From Amia ocellicauda (Eukaryota; Chordata; Actinopteri; Amiiformes; Amiidae), in contig NC_089863.1 of the NCBI RefSeq assembly GCF_036373705.1, positions 9,629,357-9,693,356 of the forward strand: 64,000 bases of DNA. The letters are read 5' to 3'. Position numbers and translations under genes: made by a program. Within the stretch, counting starts at the first letter, position 1. Each line of letters begins with the position of its first letter. Below the pieces are notes generated by a model. The model was given only the letters and a program-made list of their open reading frames with translations. It made no database searches and was not told the DNA's origin. Below are positions 1 to 15,384 of the stretch, piece after piece.

Positions 1-59
1 AGTGTTAATGCATGAACCCTCTCTGTCAGTGTAATCGACACAAATGTTAGCATCATAGA

Positions 60-370
60 AGATAAATATAATCATAAGTTACTTTATTGGCTGTGTTGCC
101 AACGCATTCACACTCATGTCCAGTGCTCAGCATTTGTTGGGGTCCTTCACTGTGGTCCCTCTTCAGGCTGCGGTGGCGCTCCAGCTTGTGTTGTAGAGAG
201 ACTTTGTGCCAGTGGCTGTGGTCTGGGTCCCTTGCCAGGCTGCCGTTGAGGAGTGCCAGGGAGGTCACACTGTCGCAGGTCTTCAGCCACGCACTCACTG
301 GGGGCTTTAGGTGGGACAGCTGTTTTCTGGTGGCATAGAAAGCCCTTTTGCCTGTGTTCTGCCAGGGAAG
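60..370 (-). mobile_element. Decayed LINE reverse-transcriptase C-terminal fragment (probable)
   Basis: Read on the minus strand, this stretch encodes a peptide beginning near RAFYATRKQLSHLKPP and followed by VSAWLKTCDSVTSLALLNGS. This resembles the region after the reverse-transcriptase domain of fish non-LTR retrotransposons, where the usual wording is close to AFYALRK...SWLKIFDSVIEPIALYGSE. The resemblance is from memory of the family and the clade is not resolved. The rest of positions 1-880 holds no gene I can recognise. Bases 1-35 look like a diverged piece of the acceptor repeat described elsewhere. Confidence 0.4.
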
Positions 371-890
371 ACTGAAGAAGAGTGACTATTTTTTTTCGAA
401 GCTATGGCGTCGAGAGCAAGCTGGTGTTCAGTCAAAAAATGTAGTCCCTCTTTAGTCTTCTCGCTTCTGCCAGCAGCCAGATCAAAACTAAGAGCCAGGA
501 TTCCCCTTTGGAGAACATGCATGTGTGCCTACATGGCTTTCCCTTGAATAAAATAATGTAAAATAATAGTGACAGTCTGGGTGGTTAAATACACTTTTTA
601 TGACTACAAACTGATGGTTCTTTTGAAAACATAGGGTGAGGGGCCAGCACATGTGCATAAATTGTTAGTTTTTAATGATTTTCATGACTTTCCTGTTTTC
701 CCCCATTGACTCTTAGCAAAGCAGCTCCACAGTTAACACCCACGTGATGTCACGGCATATTTCTTGATCTCTGATTTGTGGTACATAGAATGAGCTGGAC
801 ATGAAAAACTCACTGCACAGAATATGTTTCTACATAAAAAATAACCTGAGCTGGAGTTCCCCTTTAATGCATTAACTCTCCCTTTCAGCG

Positions 891-3800
891 ATGGCGGTGT
901 CGGTGCGGCTGCAAGACCTGATCCGGGCCCTGCGGGGGGCGCGCACGGCCGGGGAGGAGCGCGGGCTGGTGCAGCGGGAGTGCGCCGAGATCCGTTCGCA
1001 GTTCCGGCTGCAGGACAGCGGGGGGCGCTGCCGCAACGTGGCCAAGCTGCTGTACGTGCACATGCTGGGATACCCCGCCCACTTTGGACAGGTACCGACC
1101 CGCGGCTGCGTGTGTGTTGTTGTTGGTGTGTGTTTGTTTGTTGTTTGTGTTTGTCGTATGTGTGTCTAGAACAGAATAAACACAGTAGCGGTCTCTGTGC
1201 AGATGGAGTGTGTGAAGCTGGTGGCCTCAGTGCGCTTCAGTGAGAAGCGGGTGGGGTATCTGGGCGCCATGCTGCTGCTGGACGAGACGCAGGACGCCAG
1301 CCTGCTGCTGACCAACTGCATCAAGAAGTGAGTGACCAGCTGACCCCTGCACTGACTGACCCACTGACACACTGACTGACTGTCTGACCCACTGACTGAC
1401 TGACACTCTCCCCCTCTCTCAGTGACCTGTCCCACCCCAGTCAGCTGGTGCAGGCAGTGGCTCTGAGTGCGCTCGGCTGCGTCGGCTCGGCGGAGATGTG
1501 CAGAGACCTGGCGCCCGAGATCGAGCGGCTGCTGCGCTGCTCCAATTCCTACATCAAGAAGAAGGTGCAGATCACAATCATCAGAATAATGATTAACTAT
1601 GAACTGCTCACTATCCATTTATTAACATAAACGCCAGCTCTTCTACAAGTAACACATCACAGACACATTTTAATGATTGACAGTTGCTCACTGACCAATG
1701 GCAGCGCTTGCCCAGAACTGTGGTGCGTTTTGAAATAACGCGGTATAGGGTATACGTGGAACGTCACATGACCAAACCGGAAAACTGGTCTCACCACATC
1801 TTCTTGCCTGAAAAGTAACAGTAATCTGCTAACCTAGCTAGTTCTTACTGTTGTTATTATTATTCGGATTATTGTTTGCGTTTTATTTTATTCCATTTAT
1901 TTTGGGAGGCCTGATTATGAATAACATGGAATAATAGGTGGCACTCAAGAATCAAGGATTTACAGTCAGTCAGCTATACCCCAGTGACCTCACTATCCTC
2001 GTCTTTTAACAAGTAGACAAACAACAGCAGTGCACTTAGAACAACTGTGCATGCATTTACCAAGCGTCTCAGGATAACAAAGGGACTCGGTCATGATCAC
2101 AGATTCGTCTATTCTTATTCAAACTCTGAAAGGCTTGATAAAAACCTGTCCCTGAACTGGAACAGACTGAGAACTGGAACAGAACACCCAGACCACCCCT
2201 AACGCTACTCTCAGGCTGTGTGGCTTCTCGCTTTTCCTCATAGACCTGTGACAGGCTGCCCTGATGCTCACAGCATTGATACTGGTGAAAAAATTAACAA
2301 CGTGTTAATGTGATTATGAAGATCCGTAGATAAGACTAGTTTGTGTTAACGTTAGCTAGCTAGTGACATATTGTACAGTTTTTCCGTTCAGGACTACATA
2401 CCCTCATAGTCGCATATATATGAGGAAGCATATAGCTTAAATCCTTAGTGGCAGGAGTTTTAGATGTCAACCTGCATATGCGATGGACATCGGTTATGCT
2501 CATCTTTGGTAGTTCCTGAAGGCATCTTGAGTAAAACGGCGCCATGTCAGCGCAGAACGCACAGAACCGGAAGCGATGCGCCCTGTTTTATGCAATACGG
2601 AAGTTTGTTGCGCATAATCCCCATTGTGGTGCAGTGTCAGTGTGGGTACAGTGGTGTAACTGCGCTGTGTGTCCCCCAGGCGGCGCTGTGTGCGGTGCAC
2701 ATCGTGAGGAAGGTGCCAGAGCTGGGAGAGATGTTCACCCCCTCAGCGCAGAGACTGCTGGGAGAGAAGAACCATGGTAACACTGACACTGAGACACACA
2801 CACACACTGACACTGAGACACACACACTGACTCTCTCTCACTCTCTCTCTCTCTGCGTGTGTGTGTGTGTATACAGGTGTGCTCCACGGGTCGGTGGTTC
2901 TGATCACAGAGCTATGTGAGAGGAGCCCGGAGACACTGGCCCACTTCCGCAAGGTAGATCCCTACTCGCTCTCTACTCACTCTCTACACACAGCCCTCAC
3001 AGCCTCTGTACCCTGAGCCACTTCTTCAGAGGCTCTCAAGTTTTCTCTCTGTCTCTCTCTGTCTCCCTGTCTCTCAGGTGGTTCCGGAGCTGGTCCAGGT
3101 TCTGAAGGGTCTTGTTCTGTCGGGTTACTCCCCCGAGCACAACGTGGCCGGGATCAGTGACCCATTCTTACAGGTTTGTCTCTCTGTCTCTGTTTATCTC
3201 TCTCTCTGTCCATCTGTGTCTGAGAACAGTGACAACCCCTTTTGCTCTCTCTCCCTCTCTCTCCCCTCTCAGGTGCGTATCCTGCGGCTGCTGAGGATTC
3301 TGGGTCGTAACGATGAGATCGCCAGTGAAGCCATGAACGACATCCTAGCCCAGGTACACCTCTTAACGAGTTTAATTGCCAGTCACGGCCAAGTAACAGT
3401 AATTAGCTTCACCTGTTATGTAACCATCCAAGACATGTCTGTAAGAAGCAGTGTGTGAACAGATGGCTCCCACGCAGTATTGGTTAGGTATCGATCAGTG
3501 CGTTCTCACCGTTCTGATCATGTACTGATGGGACGGGGGTGTATTGGTCCAGCACCTAGAATGACGCACTGAGTGTGAATGTATTGATCGGTGTATTGAT
3601 CGGGCAGGTGGCCACGAACACGGACAGCACTAAGACGGCAGGGAACGCAATCCTGTACGAGACGGTCGTCACCGTAATGGACATCCACTCCGAGAGCGGC
3701 CTGCGGGTCAGTACAGCACTGCACACACACTCACACACTGCACACAGCACTGCGCACAACACACACAAACTGCAGCTATAGTGAGCTGTATGTATCACTG

Positions 3801-6800
3801 ACCCCATCATTTATCATCGTTGTCACTATGCTGTGTGTGTGTTTCCGGTGCTGTTGTCCCTATGACAGCACTGTGTGTGTGTTTCAGGTGCTGGCCGTCA
3901 ATATTCTGGGTCGATTCCTCCTGAACAACGACAGAAACATCCGGTCAGTCTGTGTGTCCATCCCAGTGTCTGTCTGACTCTGTGTGTCCGTCTGTCTGTT
4001 TCGAAAAGTGGCTCTTTCACTGCAGAGTTAATGTACCCCCTCCCCTCTCTCAGGTACATCGCAATGACGTCTCTGCAGAGGATGGTGCAGACGGACCACA
4101 ATGCCGTGCAGCGTCACCGCGGGACCATCGTGGACTGCCTGAAGGACCCCGACGCCTCCGTCAAACGGTGACTGATGACCCCCTCCTCATGAATTATCAC
4201 GGCAGCCCCCACTTCTTAGTGCAGTATCTGTGTACTGTAGTGCATCAGTCAGGTTTGCCTGCAGGCTGTAGTACTGTAGGGGGCGGGGCTTGGCGTTGGG
4301 GCTGTGATGTCACTCTCGCCCCTCTCTCCCTGTCCCAGCCGTGCTCTGGACCTGTCCCTGGCGCTGGTCAACAGTGTCAATGTGCGCTCCATGATGAAGG
4401 AGCTGCTGCTGTTCATGGACACTTGCCCCCCTGAGCTGCGCTCCCACACCGCCTCCGGCATCTTCAACACCGCCGAGAGGTCTGCCCCTCAGTCACTGTC
4501 CCTCTGCCCCTCAGCCACTGTCTCTGTCATTCTGTACCATTGTCTCTTAGTCCCTCTGCCCCTCAGTCCCTGTCTCTGTCATTCTGTATCACTGTCTTTT
4601 AGTCCCTCTGCCCCTCAGTCCCTGTCTCTGTCATTCTGTATCACTGTCTCTTAGTCCCTCTGCCCCTCAGTCCCTGTCTCTGTCATATTGTACCACTGTT
4701 AGTCTCTGTCCCTCTGTCACTATCCCTCTGTCCCTGCCCCTCAGTCACTGTCCCTCTGCACCTCAGTCACTGTCTCTGTCATATTGTACCACTGTTAGTC
4801 ACTGTCCCTCTGCCACTGTCCCTCTGCACCTCAGTCACTTTCTCTGTCATTCTGTACCACTCTTAGTCTTGATCTGTCACTGTGATTCTGTATCACTGTC
4901 TTTTAGTCCCTCTGTCCCTCAGTCACTGTCATTCTGTCCCTAAGTCACTGTCCCTCTGTCTGTGTCCCTTACTCTATCTGTCCATCTGTGTCTCTGTGAT
5001 TGTCCCTCTGTCTGTTCTTTCTCCAAGTGTCTCTAGAGTCTTTATTAGGGTCTCTCTCTCTCTCGCTCAGGTACTCCCCCTCTCGGCGCTGGCACATCGA
5101 CACCATCCTGCGCGTGCTCACCACGGTATGCGACTTTGTCAAATTCAAAACAAGCTTAATTGGCCAGTCTGCACAAGTGTTGCCACAGCCTTAACAGACC
5201 CAGTAAAGGGGGAAGATCAGTACGATCACTTTTTTTTTTTTTTTTTAATTCCAAAAATGAAAATATAATTTACTCTGAGTGGTACTCTGCCACGGCAACT
5301 CCAGCACCAATCTCTCTCTCATCTCCTTCCCCCTCTGTCAGTCGGGAGCTGACGTCCGTGACGAGACGGTTCCCAACCTGATCCAGCTGATCTCCAGCTC
5401 CTCGGACCTGCACTGCTACACCGTGCACCGGCTGTACAGGGCGCTGCACTCCGACATCTCGCAGGTACGGAGGGGACGGGAGATGGACGGACTGACTGAC
5501 TGATACACTGACGGACTGACTGACGCACTGACTGACTGACTGACTGACACACTGACTGACTGATACACTGACTGATACACTGACTGACACACTGACTGAC
5601 TGACTGACTGACACACTGACTGACTGACTGACTGACACACTGACTGACTGACACACTGACTGACTGACACACTGACTGACTGACTGATACACTCACTGAC
5701 TGACTGACTGACACACTGACTGACGCACTGACTGATACACCGATGCACTGACTGAATGACTGACACACTGACTGACGCACTGACTGATACACCGATGCAC
5801 TGACTGAATGACTGACACACTGACTGACACACTGACTGACTGACTGACACACTGACTGACGCACTGGGCATGGAGGGGTCGTGATTTAATGTGTCGTTTG
5901 CTGTAGCAACCGCTGTCCCAGGTGGCGTGTTGGTGTATCGGGGAGTACGGGGACCTGCTGCTGTCTGGAGACTGTGAGGAGATCGAGCCGATCCAGGTAA
6001 CCCTGACCCCTGACCCCAGAGACGCACTCCCAGACCCCAGTGCGGACCCTAGAGGCACCGCTTATCACAGTCGCAGAGAGACTTACAGAGGAGGAGGAGG
6101 AGGGGTTCCCTGACCCCCGCAGTGATGCTGTGCCTATGGTTGCTAGGTGACGGAGGATGAGGTGCTGGACGCCATGGAGACGGTGCTGCAGTCCCACATG
6201 TCGTCCCCGGCGACGAGAGCCTTCGCCCTGACGGCCATCATGAAGCTCAGCACCAGGATCACCGACAACATCGAGTGAGGACCGGACCTCTGCACTCTGA
6301 CTGACCGGCCGCACCGCGCTGTACACTGCCTGCAGGAGACTGGACTGTAATCTCTCTCTCCCTCTCCCTCTCCCCCTCCCTCTCCCTCCGTCTCTCAGTC
6401 GCATCCGCAGGCTGGTGTCCATCTACGGCAGCTGCAGTGACGTGGAGATCCAGCAGAGGGCAGTGGAGTACAACGCTCTGTTCAGGAAATATGACCACAT
6501 GAGGTGAGAGAGAGGGGGAGAGGTCAATGGAAGGAGGGAGAAGGGGAGTTCAAGGGAAGGAGGGAGAGGGGGAGAGCTCAAGGGAAGGAGGGAGAGGGGG
6601 AGAGTTCAATGGAAGGAAAGGGAGAAGGAGAGAGAGGGTTCAAGGGAGGGAGAAGGAGAGGGAGAGATAGGGGTAGTTGTATGTATATCAGTGTCAGTGG
6701 CGTTGTGCGCTTAGTGATGATGTCACCGGGCACTGACTGATGATGTCATGTGTCAGGGCGGCGGTGCTGGAGAGGATGCCGGTGATGGATAAGACCTCGT

Positions 6801-7880
6801 TGGGGCAGCCCAACGGAGAGACCCTGGGGGTGGGCGACACTAACCAGAGCAGCAAGCAGGAGAAGGACACGACTCCCGCCCCCCCCGTCGCCACCCAGGT
6901 CAGAACAGAGCCGGGGACTGGGCAGTATAGTGTGCCAGTGTGTGGGTGCGTCTCCCGCAGTGCCCGTCTCCATTAACCCCCCTCTCTCAGCAGTGTAATA
7001 TCCTGGACCTGCTGGGCGACTCCGATGTGCTCAGGGGGGTCCAGTCTGACCCGGATCCGCCAAGTAGCAATGCTGGGACGGGGCTACTAGACCTGCTGGG
7101 AGGACTGGAGACCAGACCAGGTGCGCACCCTCACCCCAGTACACACCAGTACAGTAGTACAGTATAGCACATATCAGGACAGTAGAGTATAATACAGACC
7201 AGTGCAGGACAGTATAGTATAGTAGAGACCAGTACAGTGGATTCCATGGACATTCTTTGTCATCACCACCTCGCTCTCCCTCTCTCTCTCTCTCAGCGGT
7301 GCCCTCGGTGACGGTGTACGATAAGGACGGTCTCTCTCTGCGCTTCGATTTCGTGCGCCCGTCCGACACGGCCCTCACCCTGACCATCACGGCCACCAAC
7401 GCCAACCCGCACCCCCTCCAGAACTACAGCCTGCAGGCGGCCGTGCCCAAGGTACCCGACGCGCCCAGCAACTGTGTCGAAAAGTGTCGGTCTCTGGCGT
7501 CCGGTCAGTGTGCCTTTACTAATCTCTCTCCCTCTCCGTCTCTCAGAGTGTTCAGTTACAGATGAGAGCTCCCAGTGGTGATGTCATTCCGGCAGAGGGC
7601 AAAGGTCACGTGACCCAGACTGTTCTCCTGAACAACCCCAATAAGGTCTGTGTGTCTATCAGTCACAGTCAGTCTCTGCTTTTGTCTCTGTCTCTCTCTC
7701 TCTCAAATTCAAATTCTCTGTCTCTGTGCATCTGTCTCTTCTCAAATTCAAATTCTTTCTCTCACTCTCTCTCTCTAGGTGTGTCTGCGGATGCGTGTCC
7801 GTCTGTCCTACAGCGTCCAGGGCTCTGTCCGTCAGGACACGGCGCAGATCGATTCCTTCCCCCCCGAGGCTTGGCAGTGA
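891..7880 (+). CDS. ap1g2: AP-1 complex subunit gamma-2 (gamma-adaptin family), 21 coding exons
   Basis: Large subunit of the AP-1 clathrin adaptor, which sorts cargo between the trans-Golgi network and endosomes. Coding exons are 891-1091, 1203-1327, 1423-1564, 2680-2776, 2877-2953, 3078-3173, 3273-3353, 3608-3706, 3888-3943, 4054-4167, 4339-4479, 5071-5125, 5342-5464, 5907-5996, 6147-6274, 6399-6503, 6757-6898, 6991-7120, 7297-7451, 7547-7645 and 7779-7880. They join in phase to 785 residues, the length I recall for human AP1G2. The N-terminal alpha-solenoid (about 1-570) begins with [14 protein letters not shown] and contains [16 protein letters not shown]. The hinge (about 580-665) has two acidic leucine-rich clathrin-box-like motifs, ILDLLGD and LLDLLGG. 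The gamma ear (about 668-785) ends in AWQ. The start exon opens at 889 after an acceptor, so a 5' non-coding exon lies upstream. Gamma-2 rather than gamma-1 is inferred from length, ear and gene neighbourhood. Confidence 0.93.
1336..1421 (+). repeat. TGAC-type tetranucleotide tract in AP1G2 intron 2
   Basis: Short imperfect run of CTGA and CTGAC units filling most of the intron before the exon at 1423. It is the same simple sequence that is greatly expanded in AP1G2 intron 13. Confidence 0.7.
1565..2679 (+). other. AP1G2 intron 3, no recognisable element
   Basis: The longest AP1G2 intron (1.1 kb). It has mixed base composition unlike the CT-rich neighbouring introns. I see no coding region and no transposon family I can name. 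Confidence 0.6.
4480..5070 (+). repeat. CTGTCC/CTCTGT-rich minisatellite in AP1G2 intron 11
   Basis: Degenerate repeats built from CTGTCCCTCTGCCCCTCAGT and CTGTCATTCTGTACCACTG phrases fill the intron between the exons ending at 4479 and starting at 5071. The forward open frames here are by-products of the pyrimidine-rich repeat. Confidence 0.7.
5500..5868 (+). repeat. (CTGA)n minisatellite in AP1G2 intron 13
   Basis: About 370 bp of CTGA-derived sequence with the recurring phrase ACTGACACACTGACTGACTG. A longer block (GATGCACTGACTGAATGACTGAC) recurs near 5743 and 5800, so the tract has grown by local duplication as well as by slippage. The minus-strand open frames across it are artefacts. Confidence 0.85.
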
Positions 7881-8106
7881 GACGGTCAATCAACCCATCG
7901 ATATCTCGCCCCGTCAGTCGCTCAGATCAACTGCAGCCCGTGTCCGTCTGTCCCTCCCCCGCCCATTTGTTCTGTTCATTGAAACTCATTTTTATACGGA
8001 AAGTCACTCCTCCGTGTGCAACGTAGCGTAACGTCGGTCTGATCTTGAAGTGCAGATTTTATGGTGTCTGTTCATGACGACACACCTGTCCCTCCATCTC
8101 TCTCTC

Positions 8107-8205
8107 TGTCAGTGTGTCTGTATTAACCCTCTCTCTCCCAGTGCAGTGTCCAGTCGGTCTGTCTGTATGAACCCTCTCTCTGCCTCTCCAATTATAAGAG
8201 AGAGA
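8107..8205 (+). repeat. Orphan copy of the acceptor minisatellite downstream of the AP1G2 stop codon
   Basis: About one and a half diverged units: TGTCTGTATTAACCCTCTC, then GTGCAGTGTCCAGTCGGTC, then a second TGTATGAACCCTCTCTC. It lies in the probable 3' untranslated region of AP1G2, in sense orientation, with no exon directly after it. Confidence 0.7.
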
Positions 8206-8316
8206 CGGCATGGACCTGGAGCGAGGGACACAAGAGGCTACAACTGATGGAGAGATGGTGGGGGAAGGAGTGTGCAGTGGGTGTGTTCTGAGTTTGTGGA
8301 CTGTTTTTGTTTTTAT

Positions 8317-8322
8317 AATAAA
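8317..8322 (+). terminator. AP1G2 polyadenylation signal
   Basis: AATAAA about 440 bp after the AP1G2 stop codon, followed by a TG-rich tract (8340-8355) that would serve as the downstream element. It is the first good signal after the stop. Confidence 0.7.
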
Positions 8323-8405
8323 GTTTATTTAAACAAAATGTGTGTGTGTGTGTGAATGTGATATTTAAACTGGTCTGTTGGATTACCTGGGGGGGAAAAA
8401 AGATA

Positions 8406-8627
8406 CAGCTCTGGAAACAATTGAGAGACCCTGCAAATGTTTCTTAAAGCAGCATCTCTACATGTATGGCAGCCATCCCATCATATTTGTATTTGGAATT
8501 TGGGAAATTTTTTGTCCGTTTATAGAATAAAACAAAAATGATAATTTTACCCAAACACATACCTATAAATAGTAAAACCAGAGAAACTGATTATTTTGCA
8601 GTGGTCTCTTAATTTTTTCCAGAGCTG
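8406..8627. mobile_element. Short Tc1/mariner-type MITE with inverted ends and TA flanks
   Basis: A 222 bp element. The left end reads CAGCTCTGGAAACAATTGAG. The right end, reverse-complemented, reads CAGCTCTGGAAAAAATTAAG. The ends match at about 18 of 20 positions and both are flanked by TA, the target duplication of Tc1/mariner transposons. It has no coding capacity. It sits between the convergent 3' ends of AP1G2 and NEDD8. Confidence 0.85.
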
Positions 8628-8863
8628 TATATGAGAGAGAGAATAACAAAAAGCAAAAGACAACATGTACAAGAGACCAGCAGAGAGGGGAATGCTGGGA
8701 AAATAATGAAAACTAACCAAGAACAAGAGAAAAACAAGGTGGGGGGAAACAGGAGAAAAACTTGGAAAAGAACGAGTGAGAAGGGTAAAGTGATTTAAAA
8801 AGATGAAAAGGTCAGAGGATGTGAAAAAAATGAATGACCAACCACTGGGTGGATTTTCACCTT

Positions 8864-8869
8864 TTTATT
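8864..8869 (-). terminator. NEDD8 polyadenylation signal
   Basis: TTTATT on the plus strand reads AATAAA on the minus strand. It lies about 280 bp past the NEDD8 stop codon, giving a 3' untranslated region of about 300 bp (roughly 8845-9144). Confidence 0.6.
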
Positions 8870-9144
8870 CAGTGTCAATACATCACACAGTCAATCACCT
8901 CTCTACCTCCACCTCCTTCCCTCTCTCTCGAAACACGAGAGACTGAACTACTGAACAGTATTCTTGGGGGAGAAAAAATAAAATGTATTTTATGAATATT
9001 ACCACTGCATTAAACGGGAGCAGAACACTGGACTGTGAATATGGAAGGCTGCGCAGGCACCACAGAGTTCGTCGGCTTGGCTAGAGCGACGCCTGCAGCG
9101 GGGTTGGAACTCTATGGTGGCTGGAGCCCAGGGTAGAGCGGCCC

Positions 9145-10898
<1,754 letters not shown>

Positions 10899-11455
10899 CT
10901 TCGGCGGCTTCTAACAGCAAACTTCAAAGACCCGCGAATGGAACGAGAGCGCGGAAATGCGAAAACCCGGCTGGAAAAGAAAAAAGCTTTGATGTATTTA
11001 CTCGTGTGATTGTTTTGTCTTGTGTGTGTATTTTAAAACTGCTGTGAAATCGGCTCTCTGGCTTGTTTTGTGTCGCTTCTCTCTGTGTGCGTCTTCTATC
11101 TCCGGTCGCTGCGCTTATGCTACTTCCTTTGTAACACCAATCATGTCCCCCCTCCCCGTCTACAATCCTCGGGATGTGTGGTTCCGGGGAAAAAAGATGT
11201 CGGTCATAGTAGTAGTAGCAAAGATCCTCTTAGTGGTGGTGGTAGTAGTAGTAGTTATATTAGTTATATGGTAATAGCAGCAGTAATATAACATAGATCT
11301 AATTCTGTTACGTTTAAACATACCATCTTAATTTTTAAAAAATGCACACAAATAACAATGTTTTCTTACGTCATGCTTTGTTTTCTTCAACTTCTCCAGT
11401 AAAAATAGCGCCTCTATATCTGTCTCACGTTTCCTTGCGTTCGAGCGCCAAAGAG

Positions 11456-11474
11456 ACTGCAACTCCCAGAGGTC
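11456..11474 (+). promoter_or_regulatory. ZNF143/STAF-type site in NEDD8-GMPR2 promoter region (site 1)
   Basis: ACTGCAACTCCCAGAGGTC closely follows the ZNF143 consensus ACTACAATTCCCAGAATGC, known from many vertebrate promoters. It lies between the divergent genes NEDD8 and GMPR2. Confidence 0.65.
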
Positions 11475-11530
11475 TGTGCGGTGGCGCGGCCGCTAACGGA
11501 AACAGGATGTGGGTGCGATGCGCGGGCGTT

Positions 11531-11549
11531 GCATTGTGGGAGTCGTAGT
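11531..11549 (-). promoter_or_regulatory. ZNF143/STAF-type site in NEDD8-GMPR2 promoter region (site 2)
   Basis: GCATTGTGGGAGTCGTAGT is, on the minus strand, ACTACGACTCCCACAATGC, a near-consensus ZNF143 site. It faces the first site about 75 bp away, so the pair is inverted. This fits a shared bidirectional promoter. Confidence 0.7.
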
Positions 11550-12004
11550 TTCCCACGCCCTCTCGGCCGGTGTAAGTGTATGGGGCAGGGCCGGGCTGTA
11601 GAACTACATTTGCGCGTTAACACTTGTTACCCTTTTACCTACACTTCCAGTGAACGGAAGGAGGACGGTTTTATTTAGGACAATACGTTTGATTTAATAA
11701 TATTACTCTTTTAAGGTGCGCCACTGTAGCGGTATTTAGCTGTTATCACGTCATATACTGCGCGGAGCAACGTTTTCGCTGTCTTATTAATAACCTTTTT
11801 AAAACGTGTGCAGTGCAGCAGATCTGTAGACACAACTGGTATCAATTGAACAGCATAATCTGTTATTGTTGTTATTTTACTTCGTTGTGTTTTTGTGTGA
11901 CTGATTTGAAATAACGGTTTTTATAGCCACTGTCGGTTTCTCTCGTTTCCCTCGTTGCTCTGGCCCGGTATCGGTACCGAGAACCAGAACCAGAACCACC
12001 CCGA

Positions 12005-12600
12005 GGTGAGAGACGTGTTACAGTCAGTCTGTCTGTATTAGTCTGTCTGTGTCTGTCCTGCTTTTCTGTCTGTCATTGAGTCTGTCTCTCTCTCTGTCAG
12101 TGTGTCTGTCTGTCTCTCTTTCTCTCAGTGTGTCTGTCTGTCTCTCTTTTTGTCATTGAGTCTGCATGTCTGTCTGTCTCTTTCTGTCAGTGTATCTGTC
12201 TGTCTCTGTCAGCGTGTCTGTCTGTCTCTCTGTCAGTGAGTCTGTGTGACTGTCTGTGTCTCGTTCTATCATTGAGTCTGCATGTCTGTCTCTCTTTTTC
12301 TCAGTGTGTCTGTCTCTCTTTCTCTCAGTGTGCCTGTCTGTCTCTCTTTCTGTCAGTGTATCTGTCTGTCTGTCTCTCTGTCAGTGTCTGTCTGTCTCTC
12401 GTTCTATCATCGAGTCTGCATGTCTGTCTCTCTTTCTGTCAGTGTTTCTGTCTGTCTGTCTCTCTCTCTGTCAGTGTATCTGTCTGTCTCTCAGTGAGTC
12501 TGCATGTCTGTCTGTATCTCTCTCTGTCAGTGTATCTGTCAGTGAGTCTGCGTGTCTGTCTGTGGTCTCTCTCTCTGGCCTTCAGTGAGACAGTCTCTCT
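12005..12600 (+). repeat. TCTGTCTG-rich pyrimidine tract in the GMPR2 5' intron
   Basis: About 550 bp of degenerate GTCTGTCTGTCTCTCTTTCTGTCAGTG units. A likely non-coding first exon of GMPR2 ends at CCCCGAG before GTGAGAG near 12006, and the coding exon opens at 12616. Forward open frames rich in S, L, C and V are artefacts of the repeat. Confidence 0.75.
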
Positions 12601-12675
12601 CTCTCTGACCCGCAGACAGTCTCTGCCAGTCACCCGGTCACTCCGCAGCCCCAGCGGTCAGTCGCTCGGTCGGCG

Positions 12676-15384
<2,709 letters not shown>

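Noticed and set aside
2464-2919. A 151-residue plus-strand open frame
   Set aside because: It runs from AP1G2 intron 3 through exon 4 into the next intron. Only 2680-2776 is coding and the rest is read-through.
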